Assembly (NCBI RefSeq): GCF_002161595.1
Contig: NZ_NFID01000022.1
Coordinates: 1 to 64,000, forward strand
Length of the DNA stretch: 64,000 bases
Direction of reading: 5' to 3'
Source of the DNA: Gemmiger sp. An50
GTDB taxonomy: Bacteria > Bacillota > Clostridia > Oscillospirales > Ruminococcaceae
The notes under the pieces are model-generated. The model ran no database searches. It saw only the letters and a list, made by a program, of their open reading frames with translations, and was not told where the DNA came from. Positions within the stretch are counted from its first letter, which is position 1; the number at the start of each line of letters is the position of its first letter. Made by a program: the position numbers and the translations under genes. This document shows, piece after piece, positions 30,776-40,128 of this stretch.

Positions 30776-32571
30776 AGTCCAGCTTCCTCCAATTCTTTGT
30801 GTGTTTGCTTTTTTTGTTCAAGCCAAGCAGAAATATCCTCCGTCACTTCATCATCTTCCAATTCATAAGACGAAGCAATTTCTTCAATAATTTCTCTTAA
30901 CGTTTTGATATTTTGTTCCCTTAAATTTTCAAGATCCACAGTAACTGTTTGGACAGTCTTATCATACCATTCTCCAAGGCCTTTTTTCACTTGCTTCTTA
31001 AGTTTAGACTTCCATGTCGAATAATCGATAATGACCTGCGCGAGTTCAATCACCACTGCAACCACATTTCCAATAGCCTTTGTTGAGGTTGCTCCAATTT
31101 TTTTCAAGGTGTGCGCCAGCGCATTATAAGTTTCACGCGAGAATCGCTTCCCGACTAAGTCTCCCGCCTTTTTGAGCAAATGCTTTGCTGCATTGGCTAC
31201 ACCAGCCCCAGCTCCACCAGCTCCACCGAAAGCTGCAAAGTATTGCTTCAAACCGTTCTCCATAAATTTGCCGACAATTTTCCTGCCGCTTGCGCGAGCC
31301 GCAAGCTCTGCGTTGGATGCAAAACGAAGCTCAATTTCGTGATAGTAGTCTGCAATTGCTTCATTCAAGTAGTCATCAACTCGTTCGTTCATTGCATCCA
31401 ATTCCAGCATCAATCTACGTTCATATTCCTTCGTTTCACGATTGATTGCCATCGGAAGTGAATGATTATTTACAAAAGCTATTGTTTCATCCATTCGCCC
31501 AGTTGCCTCATTGTCGATAGCAACGGCTATATTCTCGTAAATCTCCTCCTGCGCTCTGGAAAATAATTTTGGCACATCTGATATCAAGCGATCAAATGTT
31601 GGGATTATCTCCGCACGAATAATATGGTCACCCTTATTCCGCAAATCTTCAGCATAAGCACGCAAATCCTTTTTTTCCTGTTGCGTCATCAGGTGGGCAA
31701 TTTCACGCTTGTCTACAAGGTTATCTGCCTGCACCAGTAAATCATCCAAATAAGCATTAAGGGTATTCACCAAAGTATTCTGCCGTTCCGGAGATCTCAA
31801 TAATTTATTGATATAGTCCCACAATTCTTTTGCCGAAGGAAGAGTTTCCCCTGAGGCATTTACTTCAGCCGCAACAGTGAATACGGGAATATTCCGGTGA
31901 AAAAGGTCAGCTGAATAACGTTGAATTTCCTTCAGTCGTTTGTCTTTCTCGGTAATCATTGCAGGGCACCGATTGACCACAACAACGACATCTGTATCTT
32001 GGTGAACTAACTCTTGAATATACCGCATAAACAGAAAATCGTTCTCTTGAATGCCAATTTTATACCCAATAACATAGATAATGACATCGCTATTGGGTAT
32101 AAACTCTTTAAGAACTTCTTCGTGTTTATCGACAATGGAACCATATCCAGGAGTATCAAATAATCTTAATCCTGCCAGCCCTTCCACTTCCGGAACTGCA
32201 ATCTGAAGGCGTGCAAGCATATCATCAGGATTAGTCGACAGCGACATAAAGGTGTTTTGATCGAGGCGTTCCATTGTAGCGTCTCGATTGACAGCGTAAT
32301 ACTCCGGAGAACTTATGTCAGCATCGAACAGCACTTCCACGACCGCTCCTGTAGTTGGGGCGGCACTTGTCTTCAAAAGCTTCTTCTGAAGAAGTCCATT
32401 GATAAGCGTAGTCTTCCCACTGCTTGTTTCCCCCAGCATAGTAACATAACTTTCTGGTGACAAAATCCGGCTGCGCATAAACTTTGAAAGAGTGGTAAGC
32501 TCATCATCATTTACAACATTAAGTAATTTCTGAATAATATCGTGTTTTTTCTTTAAGTCAGTAAACGTCAC
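30772..32571 (-). CDS. Dynamin-like large GTPase, third of the operon
   Basis: The 599-residue protein has a GTPase domain with G1 GETSSGKT (47-54), a threonine-rich switch region (SAAPTTGAVVEV), G3 FDTPGYGS (DTPG at 139-142) and G4-like VVNRCP (N200). A long helical stalk follows (residues 280-430), then a glycine/alanine-rich segment (AAFGGAGGAGAGVANAAKHLL, near 460) and an alanine/valine-rich hydrophobic helix (AIGNVVAVVIELAQVIIDY) that could insert in membrane. The C-terminus is helical and acidic. The layout of G domain, stalk and membrane paddle matches bacterial dynamin-like proteins. It overlaps both neighbours by four bases. Confidence 0.85.
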   Translation of the reverse strand: MTFTDLKKKHDIIQKLLNVVNDDELTTLSKFMRSRILSPESYVTMLGETSSGKTTLINGLLQKKLLKTSAAPTTGAVVEVLFDADISSPEYYAVNRDATMERLDQNTFMSLSTNPDDMLARLQIAVPEVEGLAGLRLFDTPGYGSIVDKHEEVLKEFIPNSDVIIYVIGYKIGIQENDFLFMRYIQELVHQDTDVVVVVNRCPAMITEKDKRLKEIQRYSADLFHRNIPVFTVAAEVNASGETLPSAKELWDYINKLLRSPERQNTLVNTLNAYLDDLLVQADNLVDKREIAHLMTQQEKKDLRAYAEDLRNKGDHIIRAEIIPTFDRLISDVPKLFSRAQEEIYENIAVAIDNEATGRMDETIAFVNNHSLPMAINRETKEYERRLMLELDAMNERVDDYLNEAIADYYHEIELRFASNAELAARASGRKIVGKFMENGLKQYFAAFGGAGGAGAGVANAAKHLLKKAGDLVGKRFSRETYNALAHTLKKIGATSTKAIGNVVAVVIELAQVIIDYSTWKSKLKKQVKKGLGEWYDKTVQTVTVDLENLREQNIKTLREIIEEIASSYELEDDEVTEDISAWLEQKKQTHKELEEAGL

Positions 32572-34391
32572 CGCAGAGCCTCCTTTTTACTTTCAAGGTA
32601 AGTATAGTGCTCATTTAGTTCGGAAACATCATATTTACACTTATACTCGTCATCTGCCGTCTGTTCCTTAGAACACATCACGCTTTCATAATAAGTACGA
32701 CGATCATCCATATATGTATGAAGAACATCTATCATCTCATCGAACACAGAGTTTGTATTTGACGAAATAGTTGTGTAGATTTTATCTTCATATTCTTTTA
32801 CGAGGGGTTCAATCGCTCGTTTCGCTTGTGACCCACGTTTTGCTGTTATTGCATGTTTTGTTTTGTGAGCAATTAAGCCAACAACCATAGAAACACCAAC
32901 ACCGGCCAGAAAACCAGCAGCCATACCTGCCGGGCCAGCCAAAGACCCTAGCATTGTAAAGCTTGCAATTGTTCCCTCAACGGCGGAAAAAGCCCCTATT
33001 CCACCCAAAACACCGGCAATATCCATTCCTACAGCCAACCCTTTTTCAAACTTAAATGCTTGACCGTTTTCAAACTTTTGAGCCTCAAAAGAAGACGCTC
33101 GCTCAACTTGAATTTTCTCAGAAAGGACCTCAAGTTTTTTCCCAAGCTCATACGTAAGCTGACTCATAAAATCATAATGCTGCTCAATGGCATCCAGCAG
33201 ATACTTTTCCTGATAATCGGAAAACGCCTCTGTCAGCTGTTCTCCATCAACAACGCCACTATCAATCAGCTTTCGAATGTCCGCACGAAGGTTTTCTGCA
33301 GCCATCCTCGCTAGCTCACCTGCAAAAATATCTGCTCTGTCTTTTTCAGAATGAACGCATTCAGTCAAATCATCAACAAGAATCTGGATTTCTTTTGTAG
33401 CCGCTTCAAACTCTTCGCGAATTTTTATTCGCTCCACTTTAAGCTGCTCTTCGCTCATTTTGCTTTCATTGATAAACTGCATAACAACCGCCTGTGCAGT
33501 ATCAATATATGCAGCAACCTTGTTTTTGAAATTTTCTTTTTCTGTTTGTATGCGATTTTCACCTAGATTTTCTAATTCAGAAATAAGTTCCGGCAAATTA
33601 GATTCTTCGCACTCAGTCACATTATTATGGATTCTGCCAAGAATCGCCTTATACGCATTCACCACACAAATTTTCCCGCTAAAAGTTGTGTGTGCATTTT
33701 TGGCGATGTTTCTTAAAACTTTAGAATTAAATTCTACCGAATCATTCACTTCTTCGTCGGTTTCTCCATCCCAACGATTTTGAACAAAAATTGCAGAAGA
33801 AAAACTGCTCCATGCACCACGGATAAAAATTTCTTCGCTACGCCTAATTGTGGGAACTGTAGGAATAACAAAAATCGCAGTACACAGCTGCCGAATATAC
33901 CTCATGGTAGTCTCGTGATTGTTTTGTGTCAGAGAACCAACACCAGGAAGATCCACAATCACAAGTCCATTTTTCAATAGTTCGTTGGAAGTTTCAAGAG
34001 CAATGTGAGAGACACATTTTTCATTCCCGTCATTCTCATTGTTATCAACAAATTCTCTCAGCGAGTCACACGAAAGTTCAATTTCAGAGGATTCACCAGA
34101 TTGAAAATATACCACCGCTTTTTCCCGGGTACCATAACGAATTTCAACAGGAACACAGGTTGTCTCATCCGCATCGTTAGGTAGAATATTTGCTCCTAAG
34201 ATAGCATTTATGAGAGTGCTTTTCCCCATGCCTTGCGATCCCAAAACAGGGACAATCAATTCCGGCTTTTTGATTCCTTGGGCAAGCTTAGCAATAACTT
34301 CTGATGCCGGAATAGCATTTGAAACATCAAATGACAAATATGTATCAAGTAAGCTAAGCAGTTTTGAGTCACCTGTAATTATGTCTACCAT
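32568..34391 (-). CDS. Dynamin-like large GTPase, second of the operon, with hydrophobic paddle
   Basis: The 607-residue protein has G1 GSQGMGKS (51-58), switch-like DETTCVPVEIRYG, G3 VDLPGVGS (DLPG at 147-150) and G4-like QNRWD (204-208). Long coiled helices follow. A hydrophobic Gly/Ala-rich stretch (MDIAGVLGGIGAF ... TMLGSLAGPAGMAAGFLAGV ... VSMVVGLIAH, roughly residues 455-510) is long enough to span or insert in a membrane as a hairpin. The preferred start is ATG 34391 after AAGGTG; an upstream ATG at 34418 overlaps the coiled-coil gene. It couples to the third GTPase gene by an ATGA overlap. Confidence 0.85.
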   Translation of the reverse strand: MVDIITGDSKLLSLLDTYLSFDVSNAIPASEVIAKLAQGIKKPELIVPVLGSQGMGKSTLINAILGANILPNDADETTCVPVEIRYGTREKAVVYFQSGESSEIELSCDSLREFVDNNENDGNEKCVSHIALETSNELLKNGLVIVDLPGVGSLTQNNHETTMRYIRQLCTAIFVIPTVPTIRRSEEIFIRGAWSSFSSAIFVQNRWDGETDEEVNDSVEFNSKVLRNIAKNAHTTFSGKICVVNAYKAILGRIHNNVTECEESNLPELISELENLGENRIQTEKENFKNKVAAYIDTAQAVVMQFINESKMSEEQLKVERIKIREEFEAATKEIQILVDDLTECVHSEKDRADIFAGELARMAAENLRADIRKLIDSGVVDGEQLTEAFSDYQEKYLLDAIEQHYDFMSQLTYELGKKLEVLSEKIQVERASSFEAQKFENGQAFKFEKGLAVGMDIAGVLGGIGAFSAVEGTIASFTMLGSLAGPAGMAAGFLAGVGVSMVVGLIAHKTKHAITAKRGSQAKRAIEPLVKEYEDKIYTTISSNTNSVFDEMIDVLHTYMDDRRTYYESVMCSKEQTADDEYKCKYDVSELNEHYTYLESKKEALR

Positions 34392-34399
34392 AATGCACC

Positions 34400-35068
34400 T
34401 TATCCTCTCGTGAACCATCTCTTATAGAATGGAAGCTTAAGATATTGCACATCTTTTTCTAGTTCATCCTGTTTTTGGATAATAGCATTTTGCTGTTCTG
34501 TAATAAGCTTCATCGAAGATGAAACCGCTTCCAAACCAACCACAATTTCGCCAACCCTTCCAGAAAGCTCTTTTACAGCAGCATCGCTTTTCACGGAGAG
34601 TGATTTTATTAACTCCATATTAGCGGTTTCTTGAGAAAGAACCTTTCCATTCATTTCCTGCAAAAGCGATGCAGACGCTTTGAGTTGTTCTAATATCGAA
34701 TTACATTTATCCGATGCGCTCGATGCATCTTTAGACAAATCCTGTAAAAGTTGCGTAATTTCGCTCAAAGCAGAAAGGATATGGTCACTCTTTGTGTGAA
34801 GTCCGGCTGCTTGTCCATTGCTATCTGAATTCAATTTTTCTAAAGCTGCTAAAACAGGCTCAATCTTCCCAAGCACTTCTTCTTGATTTGCTTTTGCTTG
34901 TTTATTCGCTCTATTCGTATATTCAGCAAAATCCGAGCAAAACTTTTCAATGCACTCAATTACCTCATCAAAACGCGCATCTGTCTCATCAAAAAGTTGT
35001 TCAGATATTTCCTCCATTACTTCCGCAGTTTCATCAGCAACCTGCAAAACAACATCTTTCGATTGCAT
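34400..35068 (-). CDS. Coiled-coil protein between two GTPase genes
   Basis: The 222-residue acidic protein is heptad-like for most of its length (QVADETAEVMEEISEQLFDE; LSEITQLLQDLSKDASSASDKCNSILEQL; VGEIVVGLEAVSSSMKLITEQQNAI). It ends in an aromatic-basic tail, PFYKRWFTRG, which could contact membrane. No catalytic motif is present. It resembles a bridging or scaffold subunit. It lies 22 bases after the first GTPase gene and 8 bases before the second, so a fixed GTPase-scaffold-GTPase order is maintained. Confidence 0.75.
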   Translation of the reverse strand: MQSKDVVLQVADETAEVMEEISEQLFDETDARFDEVIECIEKFCSDFAEYTNRANKQAKANQEEVLGKIEPVLAALEKLNSDSNGQAAGLHTKSDHILSALSEITQLLQDLSKDASSASDKCNSILEQLKASASLLQEMNGKVLSQETANMELIKSLSVKSDAAVKELSGRVGEIVVGLEAVSSSMKLITEQQNAIIQKQDELEKDVQYLKLPFYKRWFTRG

Positions 35069-35090
35069 AACAATCTCCTTCCCTCTGCAA

Positions 35091-37565
35091 TTAACTACGC
35101 AAAATATTGTTTATACGTTTTTTTTCGATTTCTGATACTAACTTAGGGAATCTCGCTGTTAAAGAATCATAAAACTCCGTTTCCTCTTTAAGCTTCACAT
35201 CAGTAGTCTGAGCATAGATAATCGCCATATTGTATACCGGGTTCTTATGGCTTATTAAGGTCATTCCCTTTTCACCATTGGCAGTAGTATTCTGTTCCAT
35301 ACGAACAGACCTCAAACATTCTGAAATCGCATTTCCGTTTGATAAAACCTCAAAATCTTGAATGGTTAAAAACAACGCATCATTTGGGCGCAAATTTTCT
35401 TGAACACTTCGGCGCAAAATCGTTTCGAATTCTGTATGGAATTGAAGTCCATTGATTAACAAAAACACATTCGCTCCCGATCTTTGCTCAAGCATACTTT
35501 TTATTTGATCTGCAGTAGGAGAACAAGCAACCGACAATTCATTTGATAGGCAGTAACTTTGCTCCCTTCTAAAATCAGTTTTCTTGATTTGATAAACCCG
35601 GAACAAAAAATCAGACAGATTATCTGGGCTGTTCGATATAACAATCACCGGATAGTCTCTTCTCTGCTTTATTTCCATTGCATAGTTGAATACTGATCCT
35701 TGGACAGCGTGCAGATATTTTTCCGCTGCATGATATAGCTGTGCAAACTTATAAGGAGCTTTAATTAACTTGGTGCCAATCGAAACATTCGTATCATCAT
35801 TGACTCGTTCATAAACGTTTTTCTCTTGTTTTTGGGATTTTCCTGCATAACGTTTAAAACATTTTTCAAGCTCTTTTCGCAGTTGTTTCCAATCATTTGC
35901 ATCCAACACCTGCTGTTCTTTTTCCTTTATAGCAGAAACGCGCAAGTCAATTTCCTGTTGTATCGACAGTACCGTTGATTTTGCGTTAGTTGACCACGCA
36001 TCCAAAGTCTTTGCGTATTCACGTTGGAGTCTTTTTATATAGCGTTTTACAGATTCTTTCGTTGCTTCATCGTCTCTAATAGTTTCGGTATAGTACTCTG
36101 TTTCCTCCCCTTTATATAGTCCAAAAGTTATTCCACGAAGAATCGAGCGCAGTATTCCGCTTTTTTTGACTGTTCGTCTTCTTTGTACAACTTTTGTTTT
36201 AACAGAAACCTCCGGCATACGGGGCAATCCATTATAACTCCAAAGGTCTCTAGCAGGAAGATTCAATTTCTCTATCGCCATCGAACATTTTTCTGAAAAA
36301 GCTTGAACACTTTCTATAGTCTTTGATTCAAACTTTTTTACGACGTTCTTGATTTCGGCAATATCCTCTTCATCAAGTGTATCCTTCCGTAAAAAAGCAC
36401 TCACAAGACCAGAAATTTTTCGTCCTGCTGCCTCACTATCATCCGAAAAGTACTTTGCGTATATCTTTTCCAACTCCATAATGACATTATAAATATCATT
36501 GTAAGTATCTTCCAACGCACAAGTGATGTTATCCGAAATAGCCGTAAGAGCGGTATCTGCAGTGAGTGATGTCGATACATTCTCAGTCCGTTTGTCTTCT
36601 TGTCGAATCAAGTCTTCAAGGTGTTCTAGAATTGTACGCACTCGCTGTTTTTCTATCTCCGGTCGTTTGCTTTTAATCAAATCTTTTACACCGGCAACAA
36701 AGTCGTCGTAACGAGCCGCTTTATATGCTCTTTCTTCTTGTTCTGTGGGATTGGGATTACAGCGATATCGCATCGCATTTACAGCAGAGATTTGAGATAC
36801 TTTAACATCGCTCTTATTTTTTATTGCGGATTGCTCAACGGCAAGCAAAACTCGATTCATTCGCTCTTTTGCAACGGTAGCTGCACTCTTTTTCCCATCA
36901 ACGCTGGGGCGAACAGCATCAAGCATATTTTGGACAATCATCACCGGGCAATCATACTTTGCAATCGTGTCCAGCGTTTGCTTCATTTTTTTGTCCACTT
37001 CTGATTTTACCGTCGTAACAAAAACGACAATATCAACAGTAGGGAGAAGGGTTTCAAGTGTTAGCTTTTCATGCGCTTCATATCCAGTTGCATCTAACCC
37101 TGGGCTATCGACCAATAACACATCCTCTCCAAGAGCAAAGTTCGGTGTAGATAATTCAAGTTGAGCAACCTGCTTTTGATTACGCTTGTTATAGTTTTCA
37201 TCGGAGTATTGTACGATTGTCTCTTTCAATCTGACAGTATCTCCTACCCTTTTTTTCTCTCCGTTCAAAAAGTAAACCACAGCAGAACGTTCTTTGGCAT
37301 AAGAACAACTCACAAGCTGACTCGACGATGGACGTACCGCAACAGAAAGCAAATCATCTCCTAAAAGGGCATTGATCAACGTAGATTTTCCACTGCTTGT
37401 TACACCAATTACTCCAACCCTAATACGGTCAGAGGCCCACAGATTCTGCCATCGTTCAAACCAATTCAACTCAGATGCATAACGAAGTTTTCGCTGCTCA
37501 GTAGATGCCAGTATCCTTTTGACTTCGTTTGCTAAATCAATTTCTTTCACCGTTATCAACCTCAC
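35091..37565 (-). CDS. Dynamin-like large GTPase with unique C-terminal domain, first of the operon
   Basis: The 824-residue protein has G1 GVTSSGKS (54-61), G2-like RPSSSQLVSC (78-87), G3 VDSPGLDATG (DSPG at 153-156) and G4-like QNMLD (212-216). A helical middle follows. A basic segment (VVQRRRTVKKSGILRSILRGITFGLYKGEE) in the middle may touch membrane. The C-terminal third (VIVISNSPDNLSDFLFRVYQ, ANVFLLINGLQFHTEFETILRRS, NPVYNMAIIYAQTTD) looks like a separate alpha/beta domain that I do not recognise. The frame opens at a GTG (37565); a second GTG at 37550, after GAGG, is the alternative start. Confidence 0.85.
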   Translation of the reverse strand: MRLITVKEIDLANEVKRILASTEQRKLRYASELNWFERWQNLWASDRIRVGVIGVTSSGKSTLINALLGDDLLSVAVRPSSSQLVSCSYAKERSAVVYFLNGEKKRVGDTVRLKETIVQYSDENYNKRNQKQVAQLELSTPNFALGEDVLLVDSPGLDATGYEAHEKLTLETLLPTVDIVVFVTTVKSEVDKKMKQTLDTIAKYDCPVMIVQNMLDAVRPSVDGKKSAATVAKERMNRVLLAVEQSAIKNKSDVKVSQISAVNAMRYRCNPNPTEQEERAYKAARYDDFVAGVKDLIKSKRPEIEKQRVRTILEHLEDLIRQEDKRTENVSTSLTADTALTAISDNITCALEDTYNDIYNVIMELEKIYAKYFSDDSEAAGRKISGLVSAFLRKDTLDEEDIAEIKNVVKKFESKTIESVQAFSEKCSMAIEKLNLPARDLWSYNGLPRMPEVSVKTKVVQRRRTVKKSGILRSILRGITFGLYKGEETEYYTETIRDDEATKESVKRYIKRLQREYAKTLDAWSTNAKSTVLSIQQEIDLRVSAIKEKEQQVLDANDWKQLRKELEKCFKRYAGKSQKQEKNVYERVNDDTNVSIGTKLIKAPYKFAQLYHAAEKYLHAVQGSVFNYAMEIKQRRDYPVIVISNSPDNLSDFLFRVYQIKKTDFRREQSYCLSNELSVACSPTADQIKSMLEQRSGANVFLLINGLQFHTEFETILRRSVQENLRPNDALFLTIQDFEVLSNGNAISECLRSVRMEQNTTANGEKGMTLISHKNPVYNMAIIYAQTTDVKLKEETEFYDSLTARFPKLVSEIEKKRINNILRS

Positions 37566-37681
37566 AGACGGCTTACTTGATCGTTTTCATTACTTTAATT
37601 AATTTTTCAGCGCACTTACTACAGGCTGTCAAATATCTTTTTGGGGGGTCAAAACTGCCCTCCCCTTAAGTTTTCATCTCT

Positions 37682-37687
37682 ATTATA
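37682..37687 (-). promoter_or_regulatory. Possible -10 box of the GTPase operon
   Basis: On the minus strand TATAAT (37687-37682) is preceded 17 bases upstream by GAACTG, a poor -35. It lies about 115 bases upstream of the first GTPase gene. Between them are a G-rich/C-rich pair (GGGGAGGG and CCCCCC, about 37633-37668) that could form a leader hairpin. The rest of 37566-37847 shows no gene. Confidence 0.4.
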
Positions 37688-37847
37688 GAATCCAAGAAGG
37701 ACAACAGTTCGTCCATGTAAAAAAGTCAAGCAAACAATAACACTTCTAGAAGTTTTCGCATCAAAGGAGCGCACTGACATTTTTTAGCCAAGACTCCCGA
37801 ACAACCTGAAATTTTTTAGGCACACAAAACTCGTCGCTGCTCCTATC

Positions 37848-38435
37848 TCACTGTGCCGGTCTGCCATTTCTCCACAATCGACCTGTTGTTCCTCTCCACT
37901 TCTTCACCGGCTCCACGCGGCCGCAGTCATCGCAGGAATAGGGCCACTGGAGCTTCCATTCAAAATACTCGTCCCGCGTAATGATCTTATCCCGCAATTC
38001 CTGCTGACGGATCGCCCACTCCCTGAGCGCATCATTCACAATGATATGATTGAACCACAGCATGGTGGGTTCCCGCGGCATCCAATCATCATTATCTGTG
38101 TATTCGATCTCATATCCCATCACAGAATTATATTTCTTGTCATTCCGCTTGGCCGTTGCCAGCGTTAAGATCGACGGCGACTCCACATCTGCCCAGAAAA
38201 GCATTTCAATCATCACCGTCGAACTGCCTTCATTCTCTGAATCCAGGGCATACACGCAAACATCCAGTACCTCTGCCATCCGGAGAATCAAATCCCGCTT
38301 GGGAACCCGATAACCCGTCTCATATTGCGCAATTCGCGTCTGAGGATCGCCTTTTAGCCCCAGGGCAATACCCAATTCTTTTTGTGTCATTCCGCGAAAA
38401 GAGCGAATCCTGCGTATTTTTTCTCCAATGTTCAC
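37848..38435 (-). CDS. XRE-family repressor of the element
   Basis: The 195-residue protein has an N-terminal XRE HTH (GEKIRRIRSFRGMTQKELGIALGLKGDPQTRIAQYETG, residues 4-41) and a C-terminal part with a CDDCGRVEPVKKW zinc-like motif near residue 170. It is divergent from the Xis-integrase pair and probably represses their strong promoter through the dyad at 38548-38575. This is the classical repressor-excision switch of integrative elements. Confidence 0.85.
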   Translation of the reverse strand: MNIGEKIRRIRSFRGMTQKELGIALGLKGDPQTRIAQYETGYRVPKRDLILRMAEVLDVCVYALDSENEGSSTVMIEMLFWADVESPSILTLATAKRNDKKYNSVMGYEIEYTDNDDWMPREPTMLWFNHIIVNDALREWAIRQQELRDKIITRDEYFEWKLQWPYSCDDCGRVEPVKKWRGTTGRLWRNGRPAQ

Positions 38436-38530
38436 GTCTTATCCCCCTTCTCTCGTTGTCTCTCTTCTATTCTATTGCATATTGCCCCATTCCGCAACAG
38501 AAAATTAACATTTAAGTGAATCTCTCCCTA

Positions 38531-38575
38531 TTGACATTATCTTTTTCGTTAATTATACTCTACATTGTAATTAAC
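38531..38575 (+). promoter_or_regulatory. Consensus promoter with overlapping operator for xis-int
   Basis: TTGACA (38531-38536) and TATACT (38554-38559) are 17 bases apart. GTTAATTA (38548-38555) and TAATTAAC (38568-38575) form a perfect inverted repeat overlapping the -10 box. A further AATTAAC lies at about 38504. This is the most likely binding site of the XRE repressor encoded at 37848-38435. Confidence 0.75.
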
Positions 38576-38603
38576 TTTTTTGATAATGAAAGGAGATTCA
38601 ATC

Positions 38604-38861
38604 ATGCGTACGCAGAAAACTTTTGCCGAATTGCGGTGCCGGATGATCCGGGAGAACATCAACCAGAAGGAGCTGGCTGAAATTGCCGGTATTGCGGATG
38701 CCACCATGACAGATCGAATGGCTGGGCGCAGCTTCTTCCGTGTGAATGAAATCAATCGAATGGCCGCTCGCCTGAGCATTCAGGAATCGGACTACTACCG
38801 GTACTTCTTTGCCCAGGAGAACTATCCCAGCCGCACTCCTGGCCGTGCCTGTTCCAAATGA
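38604..38861 (+). CDS. Small HTH protein, probable excisionase/Cro-like
   Basis: The 85-residue protein starts at 38604 after AAAGGAG and carries an HTH (RENINQKELAEIAGIADATMTDRMAGRSFFRV, about residues 14-45). It is the first gene of a two-gene operon with the integrase and overlaps its potential ATG by four bases. Xis-like control of excision is inferred from position; a Cro-like repressor is the alternative. Confidence 0.7.
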   Translation: MRTQKTFAELRCRMIRENINQKELAEIAGIADATMTDRMAGRSFFRVNEINRMAARLSIQESDYYRYFFAQENYPSRTPGRACSK

Positions 38862-38872
38862 GGAGTACTGCA

Positions 38873-40021
38873 ATGCAAACGAAAAAAGTAGAGGCCCGGT
38901 GGGAACCGGGCCGAAAGCGCTGGCGGGTAAACGCACAGCGGAATGGGGAACGAAAAACCTTCTACAGCACCGTTCCCGGCTTGCGAGGGAAAAAGGAAGC
39001 CGAACGGAAAGCTGACAGCTGGAAACGAAGCGCCGGCCTTTCCTATGAAAATTGTGATCCCCTTGTATCGGAATTGTGGGACAGTTTCCTCTTGTATCTG
39101 CAGGAAGAAAAACGTGTTGGCACCAGTACACTGGAGCAAACCCGAAAGTTCGGCAGGAACTATATCCTGCCTGTCTGCGGGAACCTGAAAATTTCCCGTC
39201 TGAACGAAGGACATCTGCAGCGGGTCCTGAATCTCTCCGCACAAAAAGGATGTTTACAGCCACATCCCACACGCCCGCCCAAGGGTCCACTCAGTCTGAA
39301 AACGCTCCGAGGCCTTCGCAACACCGAGCAACAATTCGTCAAGTGGTGCCGCATCAACGACTTTACCGATCTGGTTCTGGAAGGTCTGGAGGTACGCACC
39401 TGCGCTGAGAAGCAGGAAAAGGAAATTCTTCAACCGGAAGAGCTTCAAACCCTTTTTCGTGTGGATACACGACTTGTGCGTGGTGAGCGTGTTTTTGATG
39501 ATCAGATTTATGCCTATCGGTTTGCAGTGGTCACCGGGCTGCGCCCCGGCGAACTGATGGGCCTTCATATCGGCGATATCGACGGCGATAAGCTTCATAT
39601 TCAGCGGGCCATCAATCGCTACGGAGAAAAGACAAAGGGCAAAAATCAGAATGCGCGCCGCACCTTTGGTCTCAATACATTCGCCCGAATCCTCATCGAT
39701 CAGCAGCTGTCCCTGCTCCATTCCCTGGGCATGCCCACAACGCCTGACAGCCCTCTATTTCCCGCTTTGAATCAACAGAGCCGCTATCATCAATGGAAGT
39801 CCTACGCACGTTCAAACGGCATTACAGCCATCAGCTGCTACGAAATGCGCCACACCTTTATTTCCCTGGCGCAAAACCTTCGTGAGGGTGATCTGCGCCG
39901 ATTGTGCGGTCAATCCGCCAGCATGGACACACGCGGCGTATACGCGCACAAACTCACCGATGACGACTCCCGTATTGCAAATGAAGTTGATCAGATTCTG
40001 GGGCGCTATCTGACGCCATGA
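38873..40021 (+). CDS. int: Tyrosine-type site-specific integrase
   Basis: The 382-residue protein has an N-terminal arm-binding domain, a SAM-like core-binding domain (LVSELWDSFLLYLQEEKRVG) and a C-terminal catalytic domain. It has the first Arg in TGLRPGELMGL, R-H-T in YEMRHTFISL, and the nucleophile Tyr in DTRGVYAHK. The usual His in the HxxR box appears as Cys/Tyr (CYEMR), which is uncommon. The preferred start at 38873 follows GAGGAG; ATG 38858 overlaps the upstream gene without a ribosome site. It lies next to the tRNA-Tyr attachment site and should catalyse integration and excision there. Confidence 0.9.
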   Translation: MQTKKVEARWEPGRKRWRVNAQRNGERKTFYSTVPGLRGKKEAERKADSWKRSAGLSYENCDPLVSELWDSFLLYLQEEKRVGTSTLEQTRKFGRNYILPVCGNLKISRLNEGHLQRVLNLSAQKGCLQPHPTRPPKGPLSLKTLRGLRNTEQQFVKWCRINDFTDLVLEGLEVRTCAEKQEKEILQPEELQTLFRVDTRLVRGERVFDDQIYAYRFAVVTGLRPGELMGLHIGDIDGDKLHIQRAINRYGEKTKGKNQNARRTFGLNTFARILIDQQLSLLHSLGMPTTPDSPLFPALNQQSRYHQWKSYARSNGITAISCYEMRHTFISLAQNLREGDLRRLCGQSASMDTRGVYAHKLTDDDSRIANEVDQILGRYLTP

Positions 40022-40086
40022 AGGATTCCACCGGAAGTGTGGTCCAAAACGTGGTCCAGAAAGCAAAAAGCCTTGCAGAATCGAGA

Positions 40087-40128
40087 TTCTGCAAGGCTTT
40101 TTGTTGGTGGGAGCGGGTGGATTCGAAC
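40087..40128. repeat. Right attachment repeat (within tRNA-Tyr 3' end)
   Basis: Identical over 42 bases to 28648-28689. It contains part of the tRNA terminator hairpin (AAGCCTTGCAGAA at 40067-40079 with TTCTGCAAGGCTT at 40087-40099) and runs into the T-arm of tRNA-Tyr. This copy is attached to the complete tRNA. Confidence 0.85.

Larger units (their letters stand above)
28648..40128. mobile_element. Integrative element in tRNA-Tyr carrying a dynamin-like GTPase operon
   Basis: The element of about 11.4 kb is bounded by identical 42-bp repeats (28648-28689 and 40087-40128) that include the 3' end of tRNA-Tyr and half of its terminator. Inside are a RepA-like fragment, mobC, a seven-gene cargo operon, an XRE repressor, an Xis/HTH gene and a tyrosine integrase next to the intact tRNA. 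There is no relaxase and no secretion system, so it can excise but would need help, or a different partner, to move. The cargo is clearly AT-rich against its surroundings. Confidence 0.85.
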
